Origin: Bacteroidetes bacterium UBA2322
GTDB taxonomy: Bacteria; Bacteroidota; Bacteroidia; Chitinophagales; UBA2359
Length of the DNA stretch: 28,954 nt
Direction: 5' to 3'
NCBI GenBank assembly: GCA_002345145.1
Contig: DDVC01000177.1
Location: 358-29,311 of the forward strand
Part shown: positions 17,056-23,945 of the stretch, one piece after another
Numbering within the stretch: the first letter of the stretch is position 1
How the letters are laid out: each line of letters begins with the position of its first letter
Translations under genes and position numbers: made by a program
Notes under the pieces: model-generated
What the model saw: only the letters and a program-made list of their open reading frames with translations
Database searches by the model: none
What the model was told of the DNA's origin: nothing

Positions 17056-19134
17056 ATGAACAGCTACACTTTTTCAAAAGCCGGTAGGATATTGGGCTGT
17101 AATTTTGGGGCTTTTATTCTGTTTGCATCTGCTTTTTGTTTATTGGCTGCGCTGGAGAGTTCCGTGTTACCGGCGCGGGTAGAGGCAAGTATAGGTACGC
17201 CCAATGTTTACCTCATTTCGATAGGGATAGACATTTACAACGACGAAAAAAACCTATATTATGCCGGTAACGATGCCCGAAAAATTACCGCTGTGTTTAA
17301 AGATAAATTGGGCTTAAACGAGCGTTTTATCTATCCTTTTTACAACGACTCAACCGGTATAGCCAATGGCACCGATACGGTTACCCTTGCTTCTGTTTTG
17401 CTGGCAATGGACGAGGTGGCAGGTAAGGTAAAACCAAACGACCGCGTGTATTTTTATTTTGCAGGGCACGGGGGCAGCGAGATTAAAGGCAGCCGAAAAA
17501 GCGGGCAATTATTGCTGCCACAAGCACCAAGACAAAATTATGATGCCATTAAAAATGGCGTGTTACCCATTGTTTATTTAGAACGGTTTGCCAATAAACT
17601 TACCCAAAAAGGTGCTATGTTGGTATTGATGATAGATGCCTGTTATGCGGGGCTTATGGCGGAAAGCAGTTTAAATGCTCCTTATGTAAAGAAGCAATTG
17701 CAACAAGATTTTGACAAAGAGGGTGTAAGCATGATGATGTCGTGCGGGTCTTATGAAGAATCTTTTGAGAACGATAAGCAGCAAGCAGGGATGTTCACCA
17801 CTGAACTCATCAGTCTTATTATAGGACAAATATCGTTTAATGACTTAGAGAAAAGCGTTCAGAATAACAGCTACAATAAACAAACTCCTTGTTTAGCAGG
17901 ATTGCCGCCCAAAGAGGCTTTCCACAACCTACAAAGCATGATAGATAAATCTAACAAGCATTTGTCTATAGGGGTTATACAGGCAAGAGAACAGCGGTTA
18001 TATGACCAATTTTCTGAAGCAAGGGCGCAAAACCGGCTGCTGAGTCCCGAGCAGGAATCGGCTTATTATTATGTAAAACAACTGCAAAACCAACATCGCC
18101 AATCCCCACTTACCTTAAAGGCAACTGCACAATTGGTAAATGCCTTACTGCAACAGCCTCAGGAAATCACTAAACGTTATGTTGATGAAGATATTTATGT
18201 TAACTTCATGTTTTCTGCATACTTCAGGGTTGATACGAGTGAGTTTAAGGAAGCATTAGAAAATATGCAGGCAATACTAACCTTAGTACCGCCCGATGCT
18301 TTGCACTACAACCAACTGAAAGCCCAAAAATTATGGTTTGAATTTATGGTAGCTGCTCCTAAAAACTTTCAAGCGTTTTATGCTACCCGCCATTTATTGG
18401 ATGAAGCTATAGCCTTAGACAGTACTGCTGTTTTGGCACATCACCGCCTTGGCTTAGGGATAATACATGCACACAGTTTAGTTAATATAGATAGGATAAG
18501 CGAGGCGTTAGAGCCTCTTAATAAAGTAGAGGCATTAGCTCCAAACTGGTCTTTTACTTACAATAGTTTGGGCTTGTATTACTATTCTACCCATGATTTT
18601 AAGAAGGCTTTAGACTTTTACGAACTTGGACTCAAGAAGAATATAAACAACCCATATATTTATGGAAACCGCGCCTATATATACTATAATATTCGTGATT
18701 ATAATAAGGCGGTTGAAGAATTGAACCAGCAAATATATATATATAAATGTATTAACTATGTTATTACGCCGGAAGATTCGTTGTATCTGCATACAGAGTT
18801 TCATCGCTGTTATATGCAATTGGAGGATACAGCAAAGGCTTATTTACACATGACCCAAGCTGTACAATTGATAAATAGGCAAAAAAGTAGGAGTGAAAAA
18901 GATAGAATGCATGAATTGTTCTTCATCCAATTGCCGTTTTATTTACTTACCAATAGATATGAACAAGCAATAGCTATTGTAAACGAGTATCTCCAAAAAG
19001 TTCAGCCGCAAGACCGTTATGCCAATTTCCTTTGCTTACATAAAGATCCCTCTAAGTTTACTTTCTATGCAAAACTCCTCAATATAGAGGCATACAAAGA
19101 ATTGTTGCGTAAATACTCCCCGGAATGTATCTGA
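17056..19134 (+). CDS. Exported or membrane-anchored caspase-family (C14) protease-like protein with TPRs
   Basis: The product is 692 residues. Residues 12-32 are strongly hydrophobic, preceded by basic residues and followed by PARVEAS, so this is a signal peptide or N-terminal anchor. The caspase fold follows at about 46-300 with NVYLISIGIDIY and LYYAGNDARKI. The catalytic His138 is in YFYFAGHGG and Cys196 in MIDACYAG, both intact. Residues about 400-690 are helical with TPR motifs, clearest at about 495-570 (YNSLGLYYYSTHDFKKALDF and YGNRAYIYYNIRDYNKAV). If the N-terminal segment is a signal peptide, the protease would act outside the cytoplasm, which is unlike the neighbouring CHAT protein. 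It starts 142 nt after the CHAT gene, behind a possible terminator, so it may have its own promoter. Self-processing or target proteins cannot be read from the sequence. Confidence 0.85.
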   Translation: MNSYTFSKAGRILGCNFGAFILFASAFCLLAALESSVLPARVEASIGTPNVYLISIGIDIYNDEKNLYYAGNDARKITAVFKDKLGLNERFIYPFYNDSTGIANGTDTVTLASVLLAMDEVAGKVKPNDRVYFYFAGHGGSEIKGSRKSGQLLLPQAPRQNYDAIKNGVLPIVYLERFANKLTQKGAMLVLMIDACYAGLMAESSLNAPYVKKQLQQDFDKEGVSMMMSCGSYEESFENDKQQAGMFTTELISLIIGQISFNDLEKSVQNNSYNKQTPCLAGLPPKEAFHNLQSMIDKSNKHLSIGVIQAREQRLYDQFSEARAQNRLLSPEQESAYYYVKQLQNQHRQSPLTLKATAQLVNALLQQPQEITKRYVDEDIYVNFMFSAYFRVDTSEFKEALENMQAILTLVPPDALHYNQLKAQKLWFEFMVAAPKNFQAFYATRHLLDEAIALDSTAVLAHHRLGLGIIHAHSLVNIDRISEALEPLNKVEALAPNWSFTYNSLGLYYYSTHDFKKALDFYELGLKKNINNPYIYGNRAYIYYNIRDYNKAVEELNQQIYIYKCINYVITPEDSLYLHTEFHRCYMQLEDTAKAYLHMTQAVQLINRQKSRSEKDRMHELFFIQLPFYLLTNRYEQAIAIVNEYLQKVQPQDRYANFLCLHKDPSKFTFYAKLLNIEAYKELLRKYSPECI

Positions 19135-19316
19135 TGAAGGAGGCTCTTCAAAAGCAGATGGTATTAAGTTGTTGCGCATTTGTATCTGTAATTTTACTTT
19201 CAAATCCATATTCCTTGCCCATAGGGAAAAAATTTTTTAAAAAAACTGCCTTTGGCGGTTATGTTTTGTCTGTCCGGTACATTAATGTAAGTAGTATCCC
19301 GCCACTGCCCCAATAA
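19134..19316 (+). CDS. Questionable small ORF overlapping the caspase-gene stop
   Basis: A 60-codon frame starts at an ATG overlapping the caspase stop codon (TGATG), an arrangement typical of translational coupling. Its first half reads like a signal peptide (basic start, then LSCCAFVSVILLS). Its second half is simply the translation of promoter-like element A. It may therefore be a fossil or a chance frame. An ATG three codons upstream (19125) is also possible. Its head resembles the leader in front of the ACP-like ORF near 21850. Confidence 0.25.
   Translation: MKEALQKQMVLSCCAFVSVILLSNPYSLPIGKKFFKKTAFGGYVLSVRYINVSSIPPLPQ
19224..19296 (+). promoter_or_regulatory. Promoter-like repeated element A
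   Basis: An A/T tract (AAAAAATTTTTTAAAAAAA) is followed by CTGCCTTTGGC, GGTTATGTTTTG (19257-19268), a 9-nt gap, TACATTAA (19278-19285) and AAGTAGTA. The same order and spacing occur at elements B-E. It lies 95 nt before the small membrane protein gene. The layout suggests an UP-like tract, a -35-type box and a -10-type box of an alternative sigma factor. Confidence 0.65.
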
Positions 19317-19379
19317 AGCAAAACAGTTTTAAAAAATGAAACACATTTTCAACAAACACAAAACAAACACCCCGCCGCT

Positions 19380-19754
19380 ATGAAGTACAACATCGGAAAC
19401 ACTACTTTTAACGAACTTGCATCTTTTTTGCAAAGCCAGATGCCCGATTATACGGTAAAACCCGCAGGCAGCAACCTTATTCACTGCACAAAAGACGCTG
19501 TATTAGCCCAAATAAAATGGGAAAGCAAAAGCATTGTTGCAATCAACACCGATTTAAACATGAAACACATTAGCAACATTTTGTTGGTTGCTTTACCCGC
19601 AGGCATTGGCGCTGCTATGGGAGGATTTGTGGTTGCAGCCATTGCCTCCTTGGTGGGTGTGTTATTGGCAAAGGTAATCAGTCAATCGGCAGTAGATCAA
19701 TGTAAACAGCAACTAAAAAATTTGATGGCAAGTAAATACGAACGCGTTGAATAA
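19380..19754 (+). CDS. Small glycine-rich membrane protein of unknown function
   Basis: This is a 124-residue protein. Residues 1-60 form a compact soluble domain (YNIGNTTFNELASFLQ, then beta-like TVKPAGSNLIHC and LAQIKWESKSIVAIN). Residues about 64-100 are one long or two short hydrophobic segments rich in Gly and Ala (LPAGIGAAMGGFVVAAI), and the tail is charged. Glycine-zipper membrane segments of this kind occur in pore or oligomer formers, but no family is recognised and the idea is inference. The gene is preceded by element A and followed by element B and the second sigma factor gene. It could be a target or modulator of the same circuit. Confidence 0.7.
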   Translation: MKYNIGNTTFNELASFLQSQMPDYTVKPAGSNLIHCTKDAVLAQIKWESKSIVAINTDLNMKHISNILLVALPAGIGAAMGGFVVAAIASLVGVLLAKVISQSAVDQCKQQLKNLMASKYERVE

Positions 19755-19784
19755 AGTTGAAAAAGCTACCAATTAAAACGGCTT

Positions 19785-19852
19785 GAAAATTTTTTAGAAA
19801 AAAACTGCCTTTGGCGGTTATGTTTTGCCCACCCAATACATTAACCAAGTAA
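19785..19852 (+). promoter_or_regulatory. Promoter-like repeated element B, directly before the second sigma gene
   Basis: GAAAATTTTTTAGAAAAAAA precedes CTGCCTTTGGC, GGTTATGTTTTG (19816-19827), 9 nt, and TACATTAA (19837-19844). A 26-bp core is identical to element A. The ATG of the sigma gene follows 20 nt after TACATTAA, the right distance for a promoter with a short leader and consistent with autoregulation. Confidence 0.7.
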
Positions 19853-19864
19853 ACACACTCGCCT

Positions 19865-20467
19865 ATGGGATTTTTTACCTTTTGGTTATACGATTTTATC
19901 GATAACGAATCGTGGTTTTACGATTTGCTGGCTGAGAACAATAAAGCAATTGCTTATTTGGTGCGACAGGCAGAGCCCAGAATCCGCGGGTTGTGCAAGA
20001 GCTATCATTTAACGGAAGATGAAACCAAGGATATCGTATCGGAATGCTTTTTTGTGTTGTTGAAACAACTGCGAGAGGGCAAGTATCAATACCAAGGATT
20101 CAGCCCGGTAACGTATGTACTCCGCATTGCCCAATTATTGATAAGCAACTTGTTGAGAAAGCATGGCAGAAAATACGAAAGCAACTTAGACCCCGATTTT
20201 GATACCGCAGAAGAAGACATGACCGAATACAACGACACCAAAGAAAAAATCAAAAGGTTGCGCCATATCATTACAGCCCAATTAGGTGAGCACTGCACAA
20301 ATTTGATTTGGATGAAACATATTGAGGGAAAAAAAGATAGTGAGGTGATAGCAGAAAATCTCACTCAGTATAGAACAGTACAAGCATTAGCAAATGCCCG
20401 ATGTAATTGTATGAACCAAGTGCGGCAGTTGTTTGAAAAGCTGAACGTAGCCCAACATGACATATAG
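19865..20467 (+). CDS. Second ECF-type RNA polymerase sigma factor
   Basis: The product is 200 residues. Region 2 spans about 25-105, with YLVRQAEPRIRGLCKSYHL, DETKDIVSECFFVLLKQL and SPVTYVLRIAQLLISNLLRK. An acidic linker follows, then region 4 at about 130-190 (LGEHCTNLIWMKHIEGKKDS, then a helix-turn-helix-like segment). It probably recruits polymerase to a dedicated promoter set. Element B immediately upstream is a natural candidate, and its repeated relatives a candidate regulon. The gene is followed, after 172 nt, by a membrane anti-sigma-like gene. It is only distantly similar to the sigma factor at 12.7-13.3 kb, so the two pairs are not recent duplicates. Confidence 0.8.
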   Translation: MGFFTFWLYDFIDNESWFYDLLAENNKAIAYLVRQAEPRIRGLCKSYHLTEDETKDIVSECFFVLLKQLREGKYQYQGFSPVTYVLRIAQLLISNLLRKHGRKYESNLDPDFDTAEEDMTEYNDTKEKIKRLRHIITAQLGEHCTNLIWMKHIEGKKDSEVIAENLTQYRTVQALANARCNCMNQVRQLFEKLNVAQHDI

Positions 20468-20639
20468 TCCCTTTTTTGTTACTACCCTAAAACCCTACCA
20501 TGAAATAGACCCACTCCCTAAAAAAAAACAAAATTTTACCTAACCCATCGGGTTCTTAACAAAACTATCACAGTGTAGTAACCCTTAAAATTTTTAGCGC
20601 CCAAAAACCGTTTTCAGTTTACCCCAAAAATTATTTACC

Positions 20640-21848
20640 ATGAGCAATACAAACGAACAATACTCCATGGAAGCGCAAATAGAACGCTATTTGCTGGGAG
20701 AAATGGAGAGAGAAGAGTTAAAAACTTTTCAACAACGCATAAACCAAGACCTCGATTTACAACAAGAAGTTCAAGCATACAGTAGGTTGTATGAACAATT
20801 AGACAACCTGCGCCTACAAGAAAAGGTAAAACGCGCCATAGCCGACAACGGAATAAATAATAAAAAGTTTTTTAATATACCCCTTAGTGTCTGGTTGGTA
20901 GCCGCTACACTGCTTTTAGGAACCGGCGCGTTTATGTATAAACTTTTCCTTACACCCCAAGAGCCAAAAATAGTTTTAATAAAGCCCGATACAGATAGCT
21001 TATGGGGAAATATACCGAACGATGAAGCAATCGCGTATCGAATCCTCATCGCCGATACAGATAGCTTATGGGGACAATATGGAAATATACACCTGATTGA
21101 AAACCTGCCAATTAATTCAGATACTGCCGATGGGTTTACCAATATACTCCCCAACCCAAAAGAACCACAAAGGCAAAGCCCCACTAAGCCTACATTACCC
21201 CTCCAAAAAAATAACCCGCCTGCCCAAACCGCCACTACCACACCCTCTAAGCCCATTATTCAACCGGATGAACCCCAACTCATAGCCGGTAATGCACCCA
21301 AAATCACAACAGACCCGAAAGCAGACAATACTGCCACCTATTCAAGAGCCGGAGGAATGGACACTGCCAATTTTTTGGATAAATACTATTTATTGCCCAA
21401 ACAAATAGCCAAATTAGACAAATGGAAAGCAGAGTACAATGAATATGTTAAATTGCATCGCACAACCATAGATTTAACCAACGTACATAACTTGTTAGAA
21501 CAACTATACAACGAAAGCAATGGAATTATTGAAAGATTAACCAAACTAAATACACAAGATGCCGGCAACCTTGCCATAAAGTACTATATTGCTCATGCTT
21601 ATTTGATTAAAGGCAATACAAAAGGGGCAATACCGCATTTAGAAACAATAGTAAACAAAAAAAATACATATTCATTTACGAAATACGCCCAATACTTTTT
21701 AGCGCTATGTTACATTATGGAACAGAAAGATGAAGAAGCTAAGGTTTTACTATGTAAACTACATAATAACGAAAATATACCCCGACCTATAACAAAAGTT
21801 CTCTCTCAAATTTTGGCAGACAAATTTAACGACACTAATTGTAATTAA
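20640..21848 (+). CDS. Membrane anti-sigma-like protein with TPR-like C-terminal domain
   Basis: This 402-residue protein begins with a helical domain (IERYLLGEMEREELKTFQQR) much like the N-terminus of Bacteroidota anti-sigma factors. A single membrane helix follows at about 80-102 (VWLVAATLLLGTGAFMYKLF). Next come a periplasmic Pro/Thr/Asn-rich linker and a C-terminal helical-repeat domain at about 255-400 with TPR character (AIKYYIAHAYLIKGNTKGAI). In this design the N-terminal cytoplasmic part would hold the sigma factor and the outer part would sense a signal. The acidic DTDSLWG motif occurs twice, 22 residues apart, encoded by an exact 23-bp repeat (20986-21008 and 21052-21074). The pairing with the preceding sigma gene is by gene order. 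No zinc-finger motif is visible. Confidence 0.65.
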   Translation: MSNTNEQYSMEAQIERYLLGEMEREELKTFQQRINQDLDLQQEVQAYSRLYEQLDNLRLQEKVKRAIADNGINNKKFFNIPLSVWLVAATLLLGTGAFMYKLFLTPQEPKIVLIKPDTDSLWGNIPNDEAIAYRILIADTDSLWGQYGNIHLIENLPINSDTADGFTNILPNPKEPQRQSPTKPTLPLQKNNPPAQTATTTPSKPIIQPDEPQLIAGNAPKITTDPKADNTATYSRAGGMDTANFLDKYYLLPKQIAKLDKWKAEYNEYVKLHRTTIDLTNVHNLLEQLYNESNGIIERLTKLNTQDAGNLAIKYYIAHAYLIKGNTKGAIPHLETIVNKKNTYSFTKYAQYFLALCYIMEQKDEEAKVLLCKLHNNENIPRPITKVLSQILADKFNDTNCN

Positions 21849-21902
21849 ATCAAGAAACGAAAACAGTTCCTCCAGTCCTTATGCAGTTTTGCGCTTGCCG
21901 GT

Positions 21903-22208
21903 TTGGTATTGCCCGCAGAACCCGTAATTGCCACCCTTACCCTTGCTGGTAATAAGCGAAAAGTAGAAAAGGTAAAAAAGCAATTATTGCTAATAATGTC
22001 TGAGATATTAGATGCGCCAATAGACGAAAAAACCTTTAATTGGAATAGTACATACCCCGATGCCGGTTTGGATAGCCTTGACGTGGTAGAGCTAATTATT
22101 GATGTAGAAAAACATTATAACATTACAATTCCCGACAGTGAGGCAGTACCATTAATTACCGATGAACCCTGCATAAAGTTGGCAAAGTATATAGCAAAAA
22201 GAATTTAA
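21903..22208 (+). CDS. Acyl-carrier-protein-like ORF with uncertain start
   Basis: The product has the compact helical ACP fold signature: PDAGLDSLDVVELIID with the phosphopantetheine-attachment serine (Ser58, counting from 21903) in the DSL motif, followed by HYNITIPDSEA. ACPs carry acyl or aminoacyl chains as thioesters on that serine. The start is unclear. The first ATG in frame (21996) would remove helix I (RKVEKVKKQLLLIMSEIL) and leave 70 residues. The 21903 start is TTG. The open frame extends back to the stop codon of the preceding gene and there encodes a signal-peptide-like stretch (KKRKQFLQSLCSFALAGLVL) without an ATG. No synthase, transferase or dehydratase lies nearby, so it is an orphan carrier, in a neighbourhood that otherwise shows only proteases, regulators and membrane proteins. 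Confidence 0.7.
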   Translation: MVLPAEPVIATLTLAGNKRKVEKVKKQLLLIMSEILDAPIDEKTFNWNSTYPDAGLDSLDVVELIIDVEKHYNITIPDSEAVPLITDEPCIKLAKYIAKRI

Positions 22209-22339
22209 CCAAATAACGTACTCACAATGCGGTTTGGAAGCAACTTGCTACCAATCAGCAACTCGCATTAGCCCGGTGGTGGGTGTAAATAAGGAGTAAA
22301 AATTGCAATAAAAAAATCAATATCTTCAAAAACCATTTT

Positions 22340-23266
22340 ATGGAATATCATACCAAACATACAGCCGTACTAAACTACATCATGCAATTGCTTTACAGCG
22401 ATGAAAGTTCAAGTTCAAATCCGGAAATGGACGGGAAAAGTTTAATTACCGATTTTGACTTAAAAATTCCGCATATAGCGCATATCCTTTACATGGTAAT
22501 CAGAACAAAGGGCTTAGATTTGAATAAGGCATTGTCGTTTATCAGTATGGGTATGGACAAAAATGGTAACCCTATCAGGGTTGATAATCCATTAGTAGCT
22601 TCAATAGGTGTGATACATGATATAACGAGCAAGTTTGAAGAATTGTCAAATGTAAAAGATGATTTCAGGGAATTTAGCACTATGGCGCTTTCCACATTTC
22701 CGGGTCGGAGCAAAATGACTGATTATCCGATAAACGAAGCTCTTGCGCAAGTAATAATTTTACGCGCCTATATTAACGCCCTTATAAAGTATTGCACTGA
22801 CAAAAGTAGTGAGGCAGTACCCACAACACCGGTTGCCAACAACAAACCGCCCACCCATGAAAAACAGCCGTCTCCACCACCAATCAATAGCAATAAAACC
22901 CAAAAAGAACGACACGGCTTTGTAACCGCTTGGTTAGTATTGGTGTTAGTAGTCAATGCGTTGGGTACAGTTATTAACTTTAAAGCAGCTTTTGAACTCT
23001 ATTATGATACCAATACTTCAGTTAAAAATATTATTTTGCTTGGACTGTTTAGCATAATGAATGTTATGTTTGCTGCTTTACTGCTGCAACACAAAAAGAA
23101 TGGGTTTTGGGGAATTGCAGGAACAAGTGTAGCCATTTTTATGGTAAACTTATATAATGGTACAGACGTGTTATATGCCATGTTTGGTTTTTTGGCGCTT
23201 GCTATTTTGTATGGCATTTTACAAATCACCAAAAACGGCGTATCGGCATGGGAAAATTTGGAGTGA
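22340..23266 (+). CDS. Membrane protein with soluble N-terminal helical domain and four transmembrane helices
   Basis: The 308-residue protein starts with an alpha-helical soluble domain (about 1-150). A Pro/Thr/Asn-rich linker (158-190) is followed by four predicted membrane helices at about 194-213, 229-249, 255-272 and 276-296. I recognise no family. The soluble domain is probably on the cytoplasmic side, because no signal peptide precedes it. In conflict-type gene clusters a small multi-helix membrane domain next to a protease is often a candidate effector, but nothing in this protein proves that. It stands alone on the plus strand, 131 nt after the ACP-like gene. Confidence 0.75.
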   Translation: MEYHTKHTAVLNYIMQLLYSDESSSSNPEMDGKSLITDFDLKIPHIAHILYMVIRTKGLDLNKALSFISMGMDKNGNPIRVDNPLVASIGVIHDITSKFEELSNVKDDFREFSTMALSTFPGRSKMTDYPINEALAQVIILRAYINALIKYCTDKSSEAVPTTPVANNKPPTHEKQPSPPPINSNKTQKERHGFVTAWLVLVLVVNALGTVINFKAAFELYYDTNTSVKNIILLGLFSIMNVMFAALLLQHKKNGFWGIAGTSVAIFMVNLYNGTDVLYAMFGFLALAILYGILQITKNGVSAWENLE

Positions 23267-23404
23267 GGTAGTAGTCGCACAGCATTATTTGGTTGGTAGT
23301 TGAAGGTTACAGCGCATTATTTGGGTAAAGAAGTATTTTGCGCCTACAACTGCCTGCATTCAAGTTAAATAAATGAATTAGGAGTAAAACAATTAATGCC
23401 ATCC

Positions 23405-23446
23405 ATTTTAAGGGCGGAAGGCTGGAAAAGTACTGCCCCTTAAAAT
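23405..23446. repeat. 10-bp stem-loop downstream of the four-helix membrane protein gene
   Basis: ATTTTAAGGG (23405-23414) pairs exactly with CCCTTAAAAT (23437-23446) around a 22-nt loop, about 140 nt after the stop codon. It lacks a T run, so it may be a processing or stability hairpin rather than a classic terminator. Confidence 0.4.
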
Positions 23447-23530
23447 CCGTTTGTTTGCCACACCACTTTGACTTTTACTCAATAATCGCCCGATAAGTAG
23501 CAATTTTTATGCCTGTGTGCTGAGTGCGCA

Positions 23531-23608
23531 AATTTGAAAAAATCTATCAAAAAATTTGCTATAGACGGTTATGTTTTGGTTTGTGGGTACATTAAAGGAG
23601 TAGAAAGG
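23531..23608 (+). promoter_or_regulatory. Promoter-like repeated element C
   Basis: A/T tracts precede GGTTATGTTTTG (23567-23578). A 9-nt gap follows, then TACATTAA (23588-23595) and AGTAGAAAGG. The two boxes match elements A and B exactly, although the intervening bases differ. This supports selection on the boxes. There is no gene within 330 nt downstream other than the CHAP gene. Confidence 0.6.
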
Positions 23609-23620
23609 AAAAGACGAACC

Positions 23621-23690
23621 GAAAATTTTTTGAAAAAACTTGCCACAGGTGGTTATGTTTTGGCGAGGTGAGTACATAATACGAATAGAA
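23621..23690 (+). promoter_or_regulatory. Promoter-like repeated element D
   Basis: GAAAATTTTTTGAAAAAAC, then TTGCCACAGG, GGTTATGTTTTG (23651-23662), a 10-nt gap and TACATAAT (23673-23680). This is one nucleotide longer in spacing and slightly diverged in the second box compared with A-C. Confidence 0.55.
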
Positions 23691-23805
23691 AGTTGCTTAC
23701 AAAGACAATTTTTCACCCAAACTGAAAAAAAACTTTGAAAAGTTGCTAACAAAACCTAAAAAATGCAGTGTATAGGGTGGAAGGAGAGAATGCAAAAGCT
23801 TAGAG

Positions 23806-23866
23806 TGAAAAAAAGCTGACTTGGTAGGTTATGTTTGGGGGAGGAGGGGCATAACTACAAGTAAAA
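23806..23866 (+). promoter_or_regulatory. Promoter-like repeated element E, upstream of the CHAP gene
   Basis: GTGAAAAAAAGC, then GGTTATGTTTGG (23827-23838), a 9-nt gap and GGCATAAC (23848-23855). It is the most diverged copy but keeps the spacing. The CHAP gene ATG lies 90 nt downstream, almost the same distance as from element A to its gene. Confidence 0.5.
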
Positions 23867-23945
23867 GGTTAGTTTCTTGACTAAGATAATTTTCAGCGAA
23901 ATACTTAAAACAAACATATCAATAACAACCAAAACTTTAATTGAC

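Larger units (their letters stand above)
23267..23945. other. 679-nt intergenic region with three promoter-like elements
   Basis: From left to right it holds an 11-bp direct repeat (GCATTATTTGG at 23282-23292 and 23314-23324), a 10-bp stem-loop (23405-23446), elements C, D and E, and a 15-bp near-repeat AAAGTTGCTnACAAA (23689-23703 and 23739-23753). Sequence after elements D and E is also related (both contain a GACAATTTT/GATAATTTT-type word). This suggests duplication of whole promoter units rather than of the box alone. No credible gene is seen. Confidence 0.6.

Noticed and set aside
13653..19134. CRISPR-linked CHAT (Craspase-like) system
   Set aside because: There is no Cas protein, no repeat-spacer array and no RNA-guided nuclease in the window; only the TPR-CHAT part is shared.
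19224..23866. Elements A-E as a CRISPR array or as decayed CHAT gene ends
   Set aside because: Spacing is irregular with no spacers. The shared GGTTATGT with the CHAT 3' end (GYVL codons) does not extend to the flanking tracts or TACATTAA.
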